A DNA stretch of 64,000 bases from CADEFQ01 sp050185195 (GCA_050185195.1 JBFWZQ010000010.1:1-64000), one strand, 5' to 3'; shown: positions 42,809-51,569, counted from the first letter of the stretch. Translations and numbers: made by a program. Notes: generated by a model from the letters alone, not told the origin.

Positions 42809-44857
42809 ATGGATGCCACGATGTGGCTGTGGCTCGCGGTTGCCGCGGGCGTCATTGCCGTGCTTTACGGTGTGCTGTCCACCGTTTCCGTCCTGGGCCT
42901 CCCCGCGGGCAATGCCCGCATGCAGGAAATCGCCGCCGCCGTCCAGGCCGGCGCCAAGGCCTACCTCAACCGCCAGTACACCACCATCGGCGTCGTCGGC
43001 GTCGTGCTGTTCGTGGTGCTCGGGCTCGCGCTCGGCTGGCCGACCGCCGGCGGCTTCGCGGTCGGCGCGATCCTCTCGGGCGCCACCGGTTACATCGGCA
43101 TGAACATCTCGGTGCGCGCGAACGTGCGCACCGCGGAAGCCGCGAACAACGGCCTGAACGCGGCCCTGTCGGTCGCGTTCCGGGGCGGTGCGATCACCGG
43201 CATGCTGGTGGTCGGCCTCGCCCTCATCGGCGTCGCCGGCTATTACGCGCTGCTCGCCCCCGCGATCGGCAGCGAGGCGGCCCTGCACGCGCTCGTCGGC
43301 CTCGCCTTCGGCGGCTCGCTCATCTCGATCTTCGCGCGCCTCGGCGGCGGCATCTTCACGAAGGGCGCGGACGTCGGCGCGGACCTCGTCGGCAAGGTCG
43401 AGGCGGGCATTCCCGAGGACGACCCGCGCAACCCGGCGGTCATCGCGGACAACGTCGGCGACAACGTCGGCGACTGCGCCGGCATGGCGGCCGACCTGTT
43501 CGAGACCTACGCCGTGACGCTCGTCGCGACGATGCTGCTCGGCGGCCTGATGCTGAAGGACCAGGGCGCGGCCGCGGTGATCTACCCGCTCGCGCTCGGC
43601 TCGGCCTCGATCATCGCCTCGATCGTCGGCACCTTCTTCGTGAAGGCGTCCGAGGGCGGCAAGATCATGAACGCGCTCTACAAGGGCGTGATCGTCTCCG
43701 GCGTGATCGCCGCGATCGCGTTCTGGTTCATCACCCAGGCGCTGATGCCGGCGACGGCGGGCGCCATGTTCGGTTGCGCGCTGATCGGGCTCGCGCTCAC
43801 CGCGGCCATGATCGTGATCACCGAGTACTACACCGCGACGGAGTACTCGCCGGTGCGCAAGGTGGCGTCGGCCTCGCAGACGGGGCACGCGACCAACATC
43901 ATCGCGGGCCTCGGCGTGTCGATGAAGTCGACCGCGCTGCCGGTGCTCGCGGTGTGCTTCGCGATCTTCGGTTCGTACACGCTCGGCGGCCTCTACGGCA
44001 TCGCGATCGCAGCGACCGCCATGCTGTCGCTCACGGGCATGGTCGTCGCGCTCGACGCCTACGGCCCGATCACCGACAACGCGGGCGGCATCGCCGAGAT
44101 GGCGGAACTGCCGAAGAAGATCCGCGACATCACGGACCCCCTCGACGCCGTCGGCAACACGACCAAGGCCGTCACGAAGGGTTACGCGATCGGCTCGGCG
44201 GGCCTTGCCGCGCTCGTGCTGTTCGCCGACTACACGCACAACCTCGAAACGCACCTCGCCGCGACCGGCCGCGAGATGATCGAGTTCTCGCTGTCCGACC
44301 CGGCCGTGATCATCGGCCTCTTCATCGGCGGCCTCGTGCCCTACCTCTTCGGCGCGATGGCGATGGAAGCCGTCGGCCGCGCCGCGGGCTCGGTGGTGAA
44401 CGAAGTGCGCCGCCAGTTCCGCGAGATCAAGGGCATCATGGAGGGCAAGGCCAAGCCCGACTACTCGAAGGCGGTCGACCTGCTGACGCGCTCCGCGATC
44501 AAGGAAATGATCGTGCCGTCGCTGCTGCCGATCCTCGTGCCGGTGCTCGTCGCGTTCGGCCTGAACGCACTGATGGGTCCCGGCGCCGGCCTGCGCGCGC
44601 TCGGCGGCCTGCTGATCGGCACGATCGTCACCGGGCTTTTCGTCGCGATCTCGATGTGCACGGGCGGCGGCGCCTGGGACAACGCGAAGAAGTACATCGA
44701 AGAGGGCAACTTCGGCGGCAAGGGCTCGGATGCCCACAAGGCCGCGGTCACCGGCGACACCGTCGGCGACCCGTACAAGGACACCGCGGGCCCGGCGATC
44801 AACCCGCTGATCAAGATCATCAACATCGTGGCGCTGCTGCTGGTGCCGTTGCTGTAG
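42809..44857 (+). CDS. hppA: Membrane-bound proton-translocating pyrophosphatase
   Basis: Hydrolyses PPi and pumps H+ across the inner membrane. The 682-residue, about 16-helix protein has the PPi-Mg site GGIFTKGADVGADLVGKVEA and NVGDNVGDCAGMAADLFE. The segment GNTTKAVTKG has Lys where K+-dependent enzymes have Ala, so it should be the K+-independent H+ pump. The ribosome binding site is TGGAGGT. In methylotrophs an hppA gene lies with a PPi-type pfk; here both are in one cluster. A terminator and a heptamer array follow. Confidence 0.97.
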   Translation: MDATMWLWLAVAAGVIAVLYGVLSTVSVLGLPAGNARMQEIAAAVQAGAKAYLNRQYTTIGVVGVVLFVVLGLALGWPTAGGFAVGAILSGATGYIGMNISVRANVRTAEAANNGLNAALSVAFRGGAITGMLVVGLALIGVAGYYALLAPAIGSEAALHALVGLAFGGSLISIFARLGGGIFTKGADVGADLVGKVEAGIPEDDPRNPAVIADNVGDNVGDCAGMAADLFETYAVTLVATMLLGGLMLKDQGAAAVIYPLALGSASIIASIVGTFFVKASEGGKIMNALYKGVIVSGVIAAIAFWFITQALMPATAGAMFGCALIGLALTAAMIVITEYYTATEYSPVRKVASASQTGHATNIIAGLGVSMKSTALPVLAVCFAIFGSYTLGGLYGIAIAATAMLSLTGMVVALDAYGPITDNAGGIAEMAELPKKIRDITDPLDAVGNTTKAVTKGYAIGSAGLAALVLFADYTHNLETHLAATGREMIEFSLSDPAVIIGLFIGGLVPYLFGAMAMEAVGRAAGSVVNEVRRQFREIKGIMEGKAKPDYSKAVDLLTRSAIKEMIVPSLLPILVPVLVAFGLNALMGPGAGLRALGGLLIGTIVTGLFVAISMCTGGGAWDNAKKYIEEGNFGGKGSDAHKAAVTGDTVGDPYKDTAGPAINPLIKIINIVALLLVPLL

Positions 44858-44892
44858 AGGGCGACGGGCCCGGGGCCCCGCGCTGCGCGCGA

Positions 44893-44927
44893 CGGGCTAC
44901 GGGCTACGGGCTACGGGCTACGGGCAA
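44893..44927 (+). repeat. CGGGCTA heptamer array after hppA
   Basis: Four perfect CGGGCTA units and a final CGGGCAA, then GA. The array starts 35 bases after the hppA stop and is in hppA sense orientation. It precedes the intrinsic terminator at 44938-44969. Confidence 0.93.
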
Positions 44928-44937
44928 GATGAAGACA

Positions 44938-44969
44938 GGCCGGTGCGGCTCACGCCCACCGGCCTTTTT
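44938..44969 (+). terminator. Rho-independent terminator of hppA
   Basis: GGCCGGTG (44938-44945) pairs with CACCGGCC (44957-44964) and is followed by five T. The stem is GC-rich and the T-run is immediate. It is the clearest intrinsic terminator in the window. Confidence 0.85.
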
Positions 44970-44993
44970 GCTGGCCGGCGAGACTTGCGAGTC

Positions 44994-45039
44994 GGCGCCG
45001 CAGGCGCCCTCTGGCCCGTCGCCCGTAGCCCGTAGCCCA
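44994..45039 (-). repeat. Palindrome and heptamers in inverted orientation
   Basis: A GGCGCC/GGCGCC palindrome (44994-44999 and 45003-45008) is followed by heptamers in the opposite orientation to the upstream array: TCGCCCG, TAGCCCG and TAGCCCA at 45019-45039. Together with 44893-44927 they form a long inverted pair around the hppA terminator. Confidence 0.75.
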
Positions 45040-45062
45040 TTGCGCGCGGCGCGCCGCGCCGC

Positions 45063-45089
45063 GCCGGGCGCGTAGCGCCCGGCTATACT
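45063..45089 (+). promoter_or_regulatory. Dyad next to a -10 hexamer before the S9 gene
   Basis: A perfect 9-bp inverted repeat GCCGGGCGC/GCGCCCGGC (45063-45071 and 45075-45083, 3-base loop) directly abuts TATACT at 45084-45089. The start codon is 26 bases further on. The dyad occupies the spacer and could bind a regulator. No good -35 is seen. Confidence 0.45.
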
Positions 45090-45115
45090 CGCCGCAAAGC
45101 GGAACGGGGGTTCCC

Positions 45116-47116
45116 ATGAAGTGCATTCCTGCGGCCGTCCTTGCGTTGGCCGGCATCCTCACCGCGGCAACGCCATCTCGCGCCGCGCCGGCCGACGACC
45201 TCATCGATCGCTACTCACGCCTCGATTCCATCGGCGGCATCAGCGTCGCAACCGATGGCCGGCACATCGCGCTGCTGTGCGAACGCGGCGGCCGGCGCGC
45301 CGCCTGCGTGTACGAGCTCGACGCGATCGACAAGCCGGCGCAGGTCTTTGCGCCGCGCCCCGAGCAGCGCCTGCATCGCATCCGCTGGAGCAGTCCCGAG
45401 TGGCTGCTGCTCGACGTCGACGTCACGGAAGACCTGACGAACGTCACGGACAACGTGCGCCTCATGACGTTCACGCGCACGCTGGCGATGAACATCCGCA
45501 CCCGCGAGGGCTCGCAACTGCTGACGAACGGCGAGACAGCCTACACATCGAGCCTGACACGCATCGCGGCGGCGCCCGAGGCCACGCCCGACGAGGTCCT
45601 GATGAGCGCGCTTTACTGGCCGCTCGATGCCGCCGGGGACACCCGCCTCGCATCCCAGGGCAGGGGACGCATGGGGCTGTTCAAGGTCAACCTCAAGACC
45701 GGGTACGGCAAGCTGGTCGACGACGGTGGCAACCAGACTTACGCTTACATCCTCGATCCGCAGGGCACGTTGCGCGCGCGGGCCGACTTCGATGGCAATG
45801 CCCGGCGTGACACGGTCTACCGCGTGGAGAACGGCCAATTGACGAGGCTGCTGGAGCGCACGGGCTTCGATTCCAGCGACAACGCGATCGCCGGGCTCGT
45901 GACGGGCGGCAAGGCGCTGGCGCTCGGAGAGTACGACGCCGACGGCGACTACAGGCCGTTCCTGATCGATCTCGCAACGGGCACGAAGTTGCCGACGGAC
46001 CTTGGCGTGAAGGACATGGGCGCCGGCGGCTGGATCAGCGACGGCACGACTTCATCGATCGTCGGCGTGGAGTTCGCGGGGACACGGGCCAGCCAGGCAT
46101 TCATCGATCCGGACCTGCAACGGTGGTACACGGCGCTCGGCAAGGCCTTGCCGGGCAAGGACATCCATTTCGAATCCTGGTCCCGCGACCGCTCCACGAT
46201 CGCAGTCACGGCAGCAGGCCCGGGTGAACCGGCGACGTATTACATCTTCGATGCAAGGCAGAAGGCGCTGTCGCCGGTGGGCCAGATGCGACCGGAACTC
46301 GCCGACCTGCCCGTCGCACCGACTTTTCGCTTCGAGTATGCGGCACGCGACGGGCTCGCGATCGAGGCCTTCCTGACGCTGCCGCCCGGCAAGACCATGA
46401 AGAATGGTCCGTTTCCGCTGCTGCTCTTTCCCCACGACGGGCCGTTTTCACGCGACGACTCACGATTCGACTGGTGGGGGGCCTATTTCGCGCAACGCGG
46501 CTACGCGGTCTTGAAGCCCAATTACCGCGGGTCGAACGGTTACGGTCTCTCGTTCCGCAAGAAGGGCTACGGGGAATTCGGTGGCGCGATGATCGATGAC
46601 ATCATCGACGGGGCGAAATATCTCGTATCGAAGGGCGTCGCCGACGGTGCACGCATCTGCGCGATGGGGACAGGCTACGGCGGCTACGCCGCGCTGATGG
46701 TGCCGATCCGCGATGCATCGTTCGCGAAGTGCGTGGTGGGCGTGGCGCCCGTGACCGAACCGTCGGGTTACGTCAGCGAAGTCGTCAAGCGCTACGGCCG
46801 CAAATCCCTGGCGCTCGAGGGCTGGGAGGACTACATGGGCGATCGCTTCCGGGACACGGCGGAAAAAGCAGCCATCTCGCCCCTGCGTAATGCCCAGAAC
46901 ATCAAGGTGCCGGTATTGCTGCTGCACGGCACGCTCGACACCGATGTCTTCGTGGAGCAGTCGCGCACCCTGCGGGACCGCCTCAAGGAAACGGGCGGCA
47001 CCGTACGCCTCGTGGAGTTCGCAGGCGACGATACGTACCTGAACACGGTCGCGGTGCGCAAGACCCTGCTGACCGAGATCGACGCATTCCTGGCCGCCCA
47101 TCTGGCGGTAAAGTAG
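45116..47116 (+). CDS. S9 prolyl oligopeptidase family protein lacking catalytic Ser and His
   Basis: The 666-residue exported protein has a signal peptide (about 24 residues), a beta-propeller-like region to about residue 400 and an alpha/beta hydrolase domain. The nucleophile elbow reads MGTGYGG, with Gly520 where active relatives have Ser (GxSYGG). The His position reads GDDTYL, with Thr640 where relatives have DDHWL-type motifs. The Asp in HGTLDTD (Asp608) remains. Other family features are intact (KPNYRGSNGYG, full length, no frameshift). So it is probably a non-catalytic member, perhaps a binding protein. The alignment is by eye. Confidence 0.85.
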   Translation: MKCIPAAVLALAGILTAATPSRAAPADDLIDRYSRLDSIGGISVATDGRHIALLCERGGRRAACVYELDAIDKPAQVFAPRPEQRLHRIRWSSPEWLLLDVDVTEDLTNVTDNVRLMTFTRTLAMNIRTREGSQLLTNGETAYTSSLTRIAAAPEATPDEVLMSALYWPLDAAGDTRLASQGRGRMGLFKVNLKTGYGKLVDDGGNQTYAYILDPQGTLRARADFDGNARRDTVYRVENGQLTRLLERTGFDSSDNAIAGLVTGGKALALGEYDADGDYRPFLIDLATGTKLPTDLGVKDMGAGGWISDGTTSSIVGVEFAGTRASQAFIDPDLQRWYTALGKALPGKDIHFESWSRDRSTIAVTAAGPGEPATYYIFDARQKALSPVGQMRPELADLPVAPTFRFEYAARDGLAIEAFLTLPPGKTMKNGPFPLLLFPHDGPFSRDDSRFDWWGAYFAQRGYAVLKPNYRGSNGYGLSFRKKGYGEFGGAMIDDIIDGAKYLVSKGVADGARICAMGTGYGGYAALMVPIRDASFAKCVVGVAPVTEPSGYVSEVVKRYGRKSLALEGWEDYMGDRFRDTAEKAAISPLRNAQNIKVPVLLLHGTLDTDVFVEQSRTLRDRLKETGGTVRLVEFAGDDTYLNTVAVRKTLLTEIDAFLAAHLAVK

Positions 47117-47191
47117 CGACGAACGGACCACACGAGCGGGCGGTCCTGCCCTAAGCTTCCAGCCCCCAACACAACGCTTGAAGGAACTGCC

Positions 47192-47449
47192 ATGTCCCCC
47201 AAAGCCCTCATCCTCGCGGCCGCCCTCGGCAGCCTGGTTTCCCTCGGCACCGCCAACGCGGGCGATGAAAAAGGCGAAACCGAGAAGTGCTTCGGCGTCG
47301 CCGAAGCCGGCAAGAACGGTTGCGCCACCGCGAGCCACAGTTGCGCCGGCCAGGCCACGGCCGCCAAGGATCCCGCGGAATGGGTCAAGGTCCCGAAAGG
47401 AACCTGCGAAAAGATGGGCGGCAAGCTCACCGGCCCAGAAGCCATGTGA
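47192..47449 (+). CDS. bufA: BufA1-type bufferin precursor (DUF2282)
   Basis: The 85-residue exported RiPP precursor has a signal peptide (about 23 residues) and four cysteines (33, 44, 51, 72) in EKCFGVAEAG, NGCATASHSCAG and KGTCEKMGG. This pattern fits BufA1 bufferins, periplasmic copper-binding peptides whose cysteines are modified by the MNIO enzyme BufB. The start has AAGGA upstream. The stop overlaps the bufB start (GTGA). No clear promoter is assigned in the 75 bases after the S9 gene. Copper or metal-stress induction is expected from known systems, not seen here. Confidence 0.92.
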   Translation: MSPKALILAAALGSLVSLGTANAGDEKGETEKCFGVAEAGKNGCATASHSCAGQATAAKDPAEWVKVPKGTCEKMGGKLTGPEAM

Positions 47450-48288
47450 CGGGCGGGTTTCCGCCCGTCCCCGCGCCGGTTCCGGTTCGCGCCGGAATCG
47501 GCTTGCGGGCGCCGCATCACCGGGAGGTCCTGGAAAGGCCCCCCGATGTCGGCTGGTTCGAAGCCCACAGCGAAAACTACTTCGCGGACGGGGGCGGCTC
47601 CGTGGCAACGCTCGAGCGCGTGCGCGAGCGCTGGCCGGTGGCCCTGCACGGCGTCGGGCTCGCGCTCGGCTCGTCCGGTTCACTCGATCGCGAACACCTG
47701 GGGCGCCTCGCGCGACTCGTTGCGCGCATCGATCCCTGGGCCGTCTCGGAACACGTCTGCTGGGGCCATGCCGGCGGGCGGCACACCAACGACCTGCTGC
47801 CCATGCCGCGCACGCACGAGTCCCTGCGGCATCTCGCCGCGCGTGTCGGTGAGCTGCAGGACGCGCTCGGTCGCCAGGTGCTGCTCGAGAACGTCTCGAG
47901 CTACCTCGAATTCGCGGACGCGGAGTACACCGAGGCGGGCTTCCTCGCCGCGCTCGTCGCCGAGTCGGGCTGTGCGCTGCTGCTCGACGTCAATAACGTC
48001 TACGTGAATGCCCGCAACCACGACTTCGACCCCGAGGCGTATTTCGCCGAGTTGCCGGCCCAGGCCGTGCGCGAGTTCCACCTCGCGGGCCATGAAGTGA
48101 CCCGCATCGGCGGCGCGGAGATCCGCATCGACACGCACGATCGGCGCGTCTGCGACGAGGTCTGGAGCCTGTACGCGAGCGCGAAGCGCCGCTTCGGACC
48201 GGTGCCGACGCTGATCGAATGGGATGCGGCGTTGCCGCCGCTCGACACCCTCGTGGCGGAGGCGCACCGTGCCGATGCCATTGGCTGA
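47446..48288 (+). CDS. bufB: MNIO family bufferin maturase (DUF692)
   Basis: A 280-residue TIM-barrel multinuclear iron oxygenase that modifies cysteines in the BufA peptide. Features include WFEAHSENYF, ALHGVGLALGS, LLENVSSYLEF, LLLDVNNVYVNARNHDFD, EFHLAGHE and IDTHDRRV, which supply the iron ligands. The GTG start overlaps the bufA stop by 4 bases; earlier codons in the frame are antisense noise from bufA. It acts with BufC, encoded next. Confidence 0.92.
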   Translation: MTGGFPPVPAPVPVRAGIGLRAPHHREVLERPPDVGWFEAHSENYFADGGGSVATLERVRERWPVALHGVGLALGSSGSLDREHLGRLARLVARIDPWAVSEHVCWGHAGGRHTNDLLPMPRTHESLRHLAARVGELQDALGRQVLLENVSSYLEFADAEYTEAGFLAALVAESGCALLLDVNNVYVNARNHDFDPEAYFAELPAQAVREFHLAGHEVTRIGGAEIRIDTHDRRVCDEVWSLYASAKRRFGPVPTLIEWDAALPPLDTLVAEAHRADAIG

Positions 48289-49033
48289 CCTGCAGCGACG
48301 CTTCGTCGCGAGCTTGTATGGCGAGGCGGCGGACCTGCGCGATGACATCCGCGGAGGCGGCGGCATCCCCGCCGCGGATCGCATCGCGATCTACCGCCAC
48401 AACCTGCAGGCAGGGTTCGAGAAAGCCCTGGCGCTCGAATTTCCCGTGATCGCGGCGCTCTGCGGCGAGGCGTTCTTTGCCGGCCTCGCGCGCGAGTTCC
48501 AGCAGGCCCACCCATCGGTGTCAGGCGACCTCCACCATGTCGGAGCGCCCTTTCCAGCCTACCTGCGCGAACGATTCCGCGGGAGCGACCACGCTTATTT
48601 CGCGGATGTCGCCGCACTCGAGTGGGCACGCGAGGAATCGGCACGGGCCGCGGACGCGCCGCCGCTCGACCTCCAGGCGCTGGGCGGCCTTGCAGGGGAA
48701 GACGCGCCCCGCGTGCGCATCGCCATGCACCCGGCGATGCGGCTCATCGAATCGAACTGGCCCATCTTCTCGATCTGGGATGCCCACCAGGGCCACGGCG
48801 AAGTTCCCGGCGTCGATCTCGGCGCGGGCCCCGAGCAGGTGCTCGTGCGCCGCGTGCCGACCGGACCGATCCTCGAACGGATAGGTGCCGCCGATCTCGC
48901 GTTGCTCGCCACGCTGCAACGGTGCGGCACGCTCGGCGAAGCATTCGATGCCGCCGTCGCGTGTGAACCGGCCTACGACATCGGCGCGGCCCTGCGACGC
49001 TTCGTCGCGGGCGGCGTATTCACTGCCGGCTGA
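48275..49033 (+). CDS. bufC: BufC/HvfC family bufferin maturation partner (DUF2063)
   Basis: A 252-residue protein with an N-terminal DUF2063 helical domain (RIAIYRHNLQAGFEKALALEFP, then CGEAFFAGLAREF) and a C-terminal RRE-like domain (MRLIESNWPIFSIW). In bufferin systems it presents the precursor to BufB. The ATG giving MPLADLQRRFV overlaps bufB by 14 bases. The operon has no DoxX-type BufD. Its stop directly abuts the end of the convergent GGDEF-EAL gene. Confidence 0.9.
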   Translation: MPLADLQRRFVASLYGEAADLRDDIRGGGGIPAADRIAIYRHNLQAGFEKALALEFPVIAALCGEAFFAGLAREFQQAHPSVSGDLHHVGAPFPAYLRERFRGSDHAYFADVAALEWAREESARAADAPPLDLQALGGLAGEDAPRVRIAMHPAMRLIESNWPIFSIWDAHQGHGEVPGVDLGAGPEQVLVRRVPTGPILERIGAADLALLATLQRCGTLGEAFDAAVACEPAYDIGAALRRFVAGGVFTAG

Positions 49034-51412
49034 TCACGCCGCCATCGGCAACGGCGCAGGCCGCGCGATGGCGAAGCCCTGCAGGTAATCGACGCCCATG
49101 CCGCGCGCGGCCTCGATCGCCGGCTCGTCCTCGACCGCTTTTGCGATGACGCGAAACTCGAGCGTGCGCGCGAGCTTGACCATCGCATCGACCATCGCGC
49201 GATTCACGCTGTCGGTGCCGAGGTTTTTCATGAAAGAACCGTCGATCTTCACGAAATCGACCGGCAGCGTCTTCAGGTTCAGGAACGAACCCGCGCCGGC
49301 GCCGAAGTCGTCGAGCGTGAACTGGCAGCCCATCACGTGCAGCACCTCGATGAAGCGCCGCGCCTGCTCGAGGTTCGCCGCGACCGCCGCTTCGCTCAGT
49401 TCGAAGCACACCCGCGAGGGCGCGACGCCGGTGCGATCGAAGCAGTCGACCACGAACTCGAGGAATTGCGTGTCGGAGAGCGTCTGGCCGGAAATATTGA
49501 TGGCCACCGTGCGGCCGGGCGGCGTCTGGATCGCGCCGCGGCCGAGCGCTACGAGCGTCGTCTGCACGACCCATCGATCGATGAAGGTCGTGAGGCGATA
49601 GCGTTCGGCAGCGTGCATGAAGGCGGCGGGCAGCACGTCGCTGCCGCTCGCGTCGCGCAGGCGCACGAGCACTTCGAGCGCCGGCCCCGTGCCGTTCGCG
49701 CCGAGGGCCGGCACGATCGGCTGGTGATACAGCTGGAACTGGTTTTCCTTGATCGCCGCCTGCAACCGGTGCAGCCACTGCAGCTCGCCGGAATGGCGCG
49801 CGGACGCCTCGTCGCGCGCCGAGTACACGGCGACCTGCCCCGTGCCCTGTCGCTTCGCCACATAGCAGGCGGAGTCCGCCGCGGCGAGCAACTCTTCCAT
49901 GGTGCCCGATTCGCGCGACAGCTCCACGATGCCGATCGACACGCCGATGCCGAACACCCGGTCGCGCCACACGAAGCGGTGTTCGGCGACCGCGCGACAC
50001 ACGTCGTCGGCGATCTGCCGGGCCTTGTCGAGCGGGCAACCGAGCAGCAACATGCCGAACTCGTCGCCGCCGATGCGCGCGACCGTGTCCGAATCGCGCA
50101 CGGCGTCGCGCAGGATCTTGGCGAGTTCGCGCAGCAGGCTGTCGCCGGCCACGTGGCCGCTCGTGTCGTTCACGAGCTTGAAGCGATCGAGGTCGAGGTA
50201 ACAGAGGATGTGCGTGCCGTCGCCACGGCGGGCCGCCTCGGCGGCCTCCTGCAGCCGCCGCTCGAACTCGCGGCGGTTGACGAGTCCCGTCAGTGCATCG
50301 TGCGTCGCCTGGTACGACATCTGTCGCGTCATGCCGCGCAGCTCCGTGACGTCGTGCAGCAGCACGACCGCGCCGGTCACGGCACCGCTCGCATCGCGCA
50401 GCGGCGAGGTGAGCGGCTCGATCGCGCGTTCCTCGCCGCTTTCGCGGGAGACGAGCAGCGCGCGGCGCGGCGCATGCACCACCGCGCCGCTCTCGAGGGT
50501 ATGGCGCACGGGGTCGGCGATGGCGCGGCGCTCGGTTTCGTCGACGAGGCCCACGACATCCTCGAAACGCCTCCCCTGCGCCTCGATCCGCGAGACGCCG
50601 GCCAGCGCCTCCGCTGCCGCGTTCATGAATTCGATCTGCCCCTGCGCATCGGTCACCACGATGCCCTCGGCGAGCGATTCGAGCGCGTCCTCGCGCACGG
50701 CGCGGGCCGCAGGCTCCCCGGCGGTCGCCGCGGCGCCCGCAACGGGCGGCATGCGCAGCGCCGGCACGGTCTGGGTCGGCACGACCTCGACGCCCGTGAC
50801 GAGGACCGCGGGACCGCCCTCATAGTCGATCAGGGTCGTCGCGATCTCGAGGCGGCTCACGCTGCCTTGCAGGCCGATGATGTCGATTTCGTACCGATCG
50901 GCGGTCGCTTCCCCGGCGAGCCTGCGACGCAGGTTCTCCTCGACGAGTTCGGCGCTGTCGGCCGCGACGATGTCGGCCAGGCGCCGCCCGGGCAGTACCG
51001 CGCGTTCAGCGCCGACGAGATTCGCGAACTGGCGGTTCGCGTAGAGGATCACGTCACGATGCACCACGACGACCTCGTGGATGCGATCGCCGAGGTCGGC
51101 GAACAGCGCGGGACTCAGGCGCTCGCGATCGGCTTGCGCACCGACGCGCGACAACAGGTGATTGACCGCGGTGCCGAGTGCGGCCAGCTCGGGCTGATCG
51201 GTCTGCAATTCGATGCGCCCCGACAACCGCCCGCCGATCGCCACTCGCTGCACTTCACGGGACAGCGCCGCCACGGCACGCAACTCGCGCCGCTGGAACA
51301 GGTACAGCACGAGCAGCAGCACCGCCACCAGTGCGAGCAGGACACTCACTAGCCCGACGATCGACATCGGTTTTCGGCTATCCCCTGGATCGTTGTTGTG
51401 CGAATCGGCCAC
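49034..51412 (-). CDS. GGDEF-EAL membrane protein with an altered EAL general base
   Basis: The 792-residue protein has one N-terminal transmembrane helix (about 17-39), a HAMP-like region, two PAS-like domains (about 105-210 and 240-355), a GGDEF domain and an EAL domain. The cyclase site is an intact RIGGDEF (448-452) with an I-site RDSD (439-442). In the EAL domain, EVL (580-582), NIS, ELSE and DDF are present, but the IAEGVE segment reads IAKAVED, with Lys758 where the general-base Glu belongs. So c-di-GMP synthesis is likely, hydrolysis unlikely, and the EAL domain may bind c-di-GMP. It diverges from pcm. Confidence 0.9.
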   Translation of the reverse strand: MADSHNNDPGDSRKPMSIVGLVSVLLALVAVLLLVLYLFQRRELRAVAALSREVQRVAIGGRLSGRIELQTDQPELAALGTAVNHLLSRVGAQADRERLSPALFADLGDRIHEVVVVHRDVILYANRQFANLVGAERAVLPGRRLADIVAADSAELVEENLRRRLAGEATADRYEIDIIGLQGSVSRLEIATTLIDYEGGPAVLVTGVEVVPTQTVPALRMPPVAGAAATAGEPAARAVREDALESLAEGIVVTDAQGQIEFMNAAAEALAGVSRIEAQGRRFEDVVGLVDETERRAIADPVRHTLESGAVVHAPRRALLVSRESGEERAIEPLTSPLRDASGAVTGAVVLLHDVTELRGMTRQMSYQATHDALTGLVNRREFERRLQEAAEAARRGDGTHILCYLDLDRFKLVNDTSGHVAGDSLLRELAKILRDAVRDSDTVARIGGDEFGMLLLGCPLDKARQIADDVCRAVAEHRFVWRDRVFGIGVSIGIVELSRESGTMEELLAAADSACYVAKRQGTGQVAVYSARDEASARHSGELQWLHRLQAAIKENQFQLYHQPIVPALGANGTGPALEVLVRLRDASGSDVLPAAFMHAAERYRLTTFIDRWVVQTTLVALGRGAIQTPPGRTVAINISGQTLSDTQFLEFVVDCFDRTGVAPSRVCFELSEAAVAANLEQARRFIEVLHVMGCQFTLDDFGAGAGSFLNLKTLPVDFVKIDGSFMKNLGTDSVNRAMVDAMVKLARTLEFRVIAKAVEDEPAIEAARGMGVDYLQGFAIARPAPLPMAA

Positions 51413-51447
51413 GCTTGCGCGGCTGTTGCCAGCATATAGGACGCTGT

Positions 51448-51538
51448 TTGCGGCGCGGAGCTGATTTCACGATAAGCGTGCGCCGCAACTTGGCAGCCGC
51501 GTGGAAAACCCTTAACTTGGCGCGCCGTTCCACGCGGC
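51448..51538. promoter_or_regulatory. Two dyads between the GGDEF-EAL gene and pcm
   Basis: TTGCGGCGC (51448-51456) pairs with GCGCCGCAA (51480-51488), and GCCGCGTGGAA (51496-51506) pairs with TTCCACGCGGC (51528-51538). Both are perfect. They fill the 157-base divergent intergenic region and could be operators for either gene. Confidence 0.45.
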
Positions 51539-51569
51539 AGAATAAGTCCAATCCGGAGTGTCAGCGCCC

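Noticed and set aside
45116..47116. S9 gene as a sequencing error or pseudogene
   Set aside because: The frame is full length and two separate triad positions are changed, one needing at least two substitutions.
49337..51352. 671-residue plus-strand frame opposite the GGDEF-EAL gene
   Set aside because: Antisense shadow; the minus-strand protein has clear GGDEF and EAL domains.
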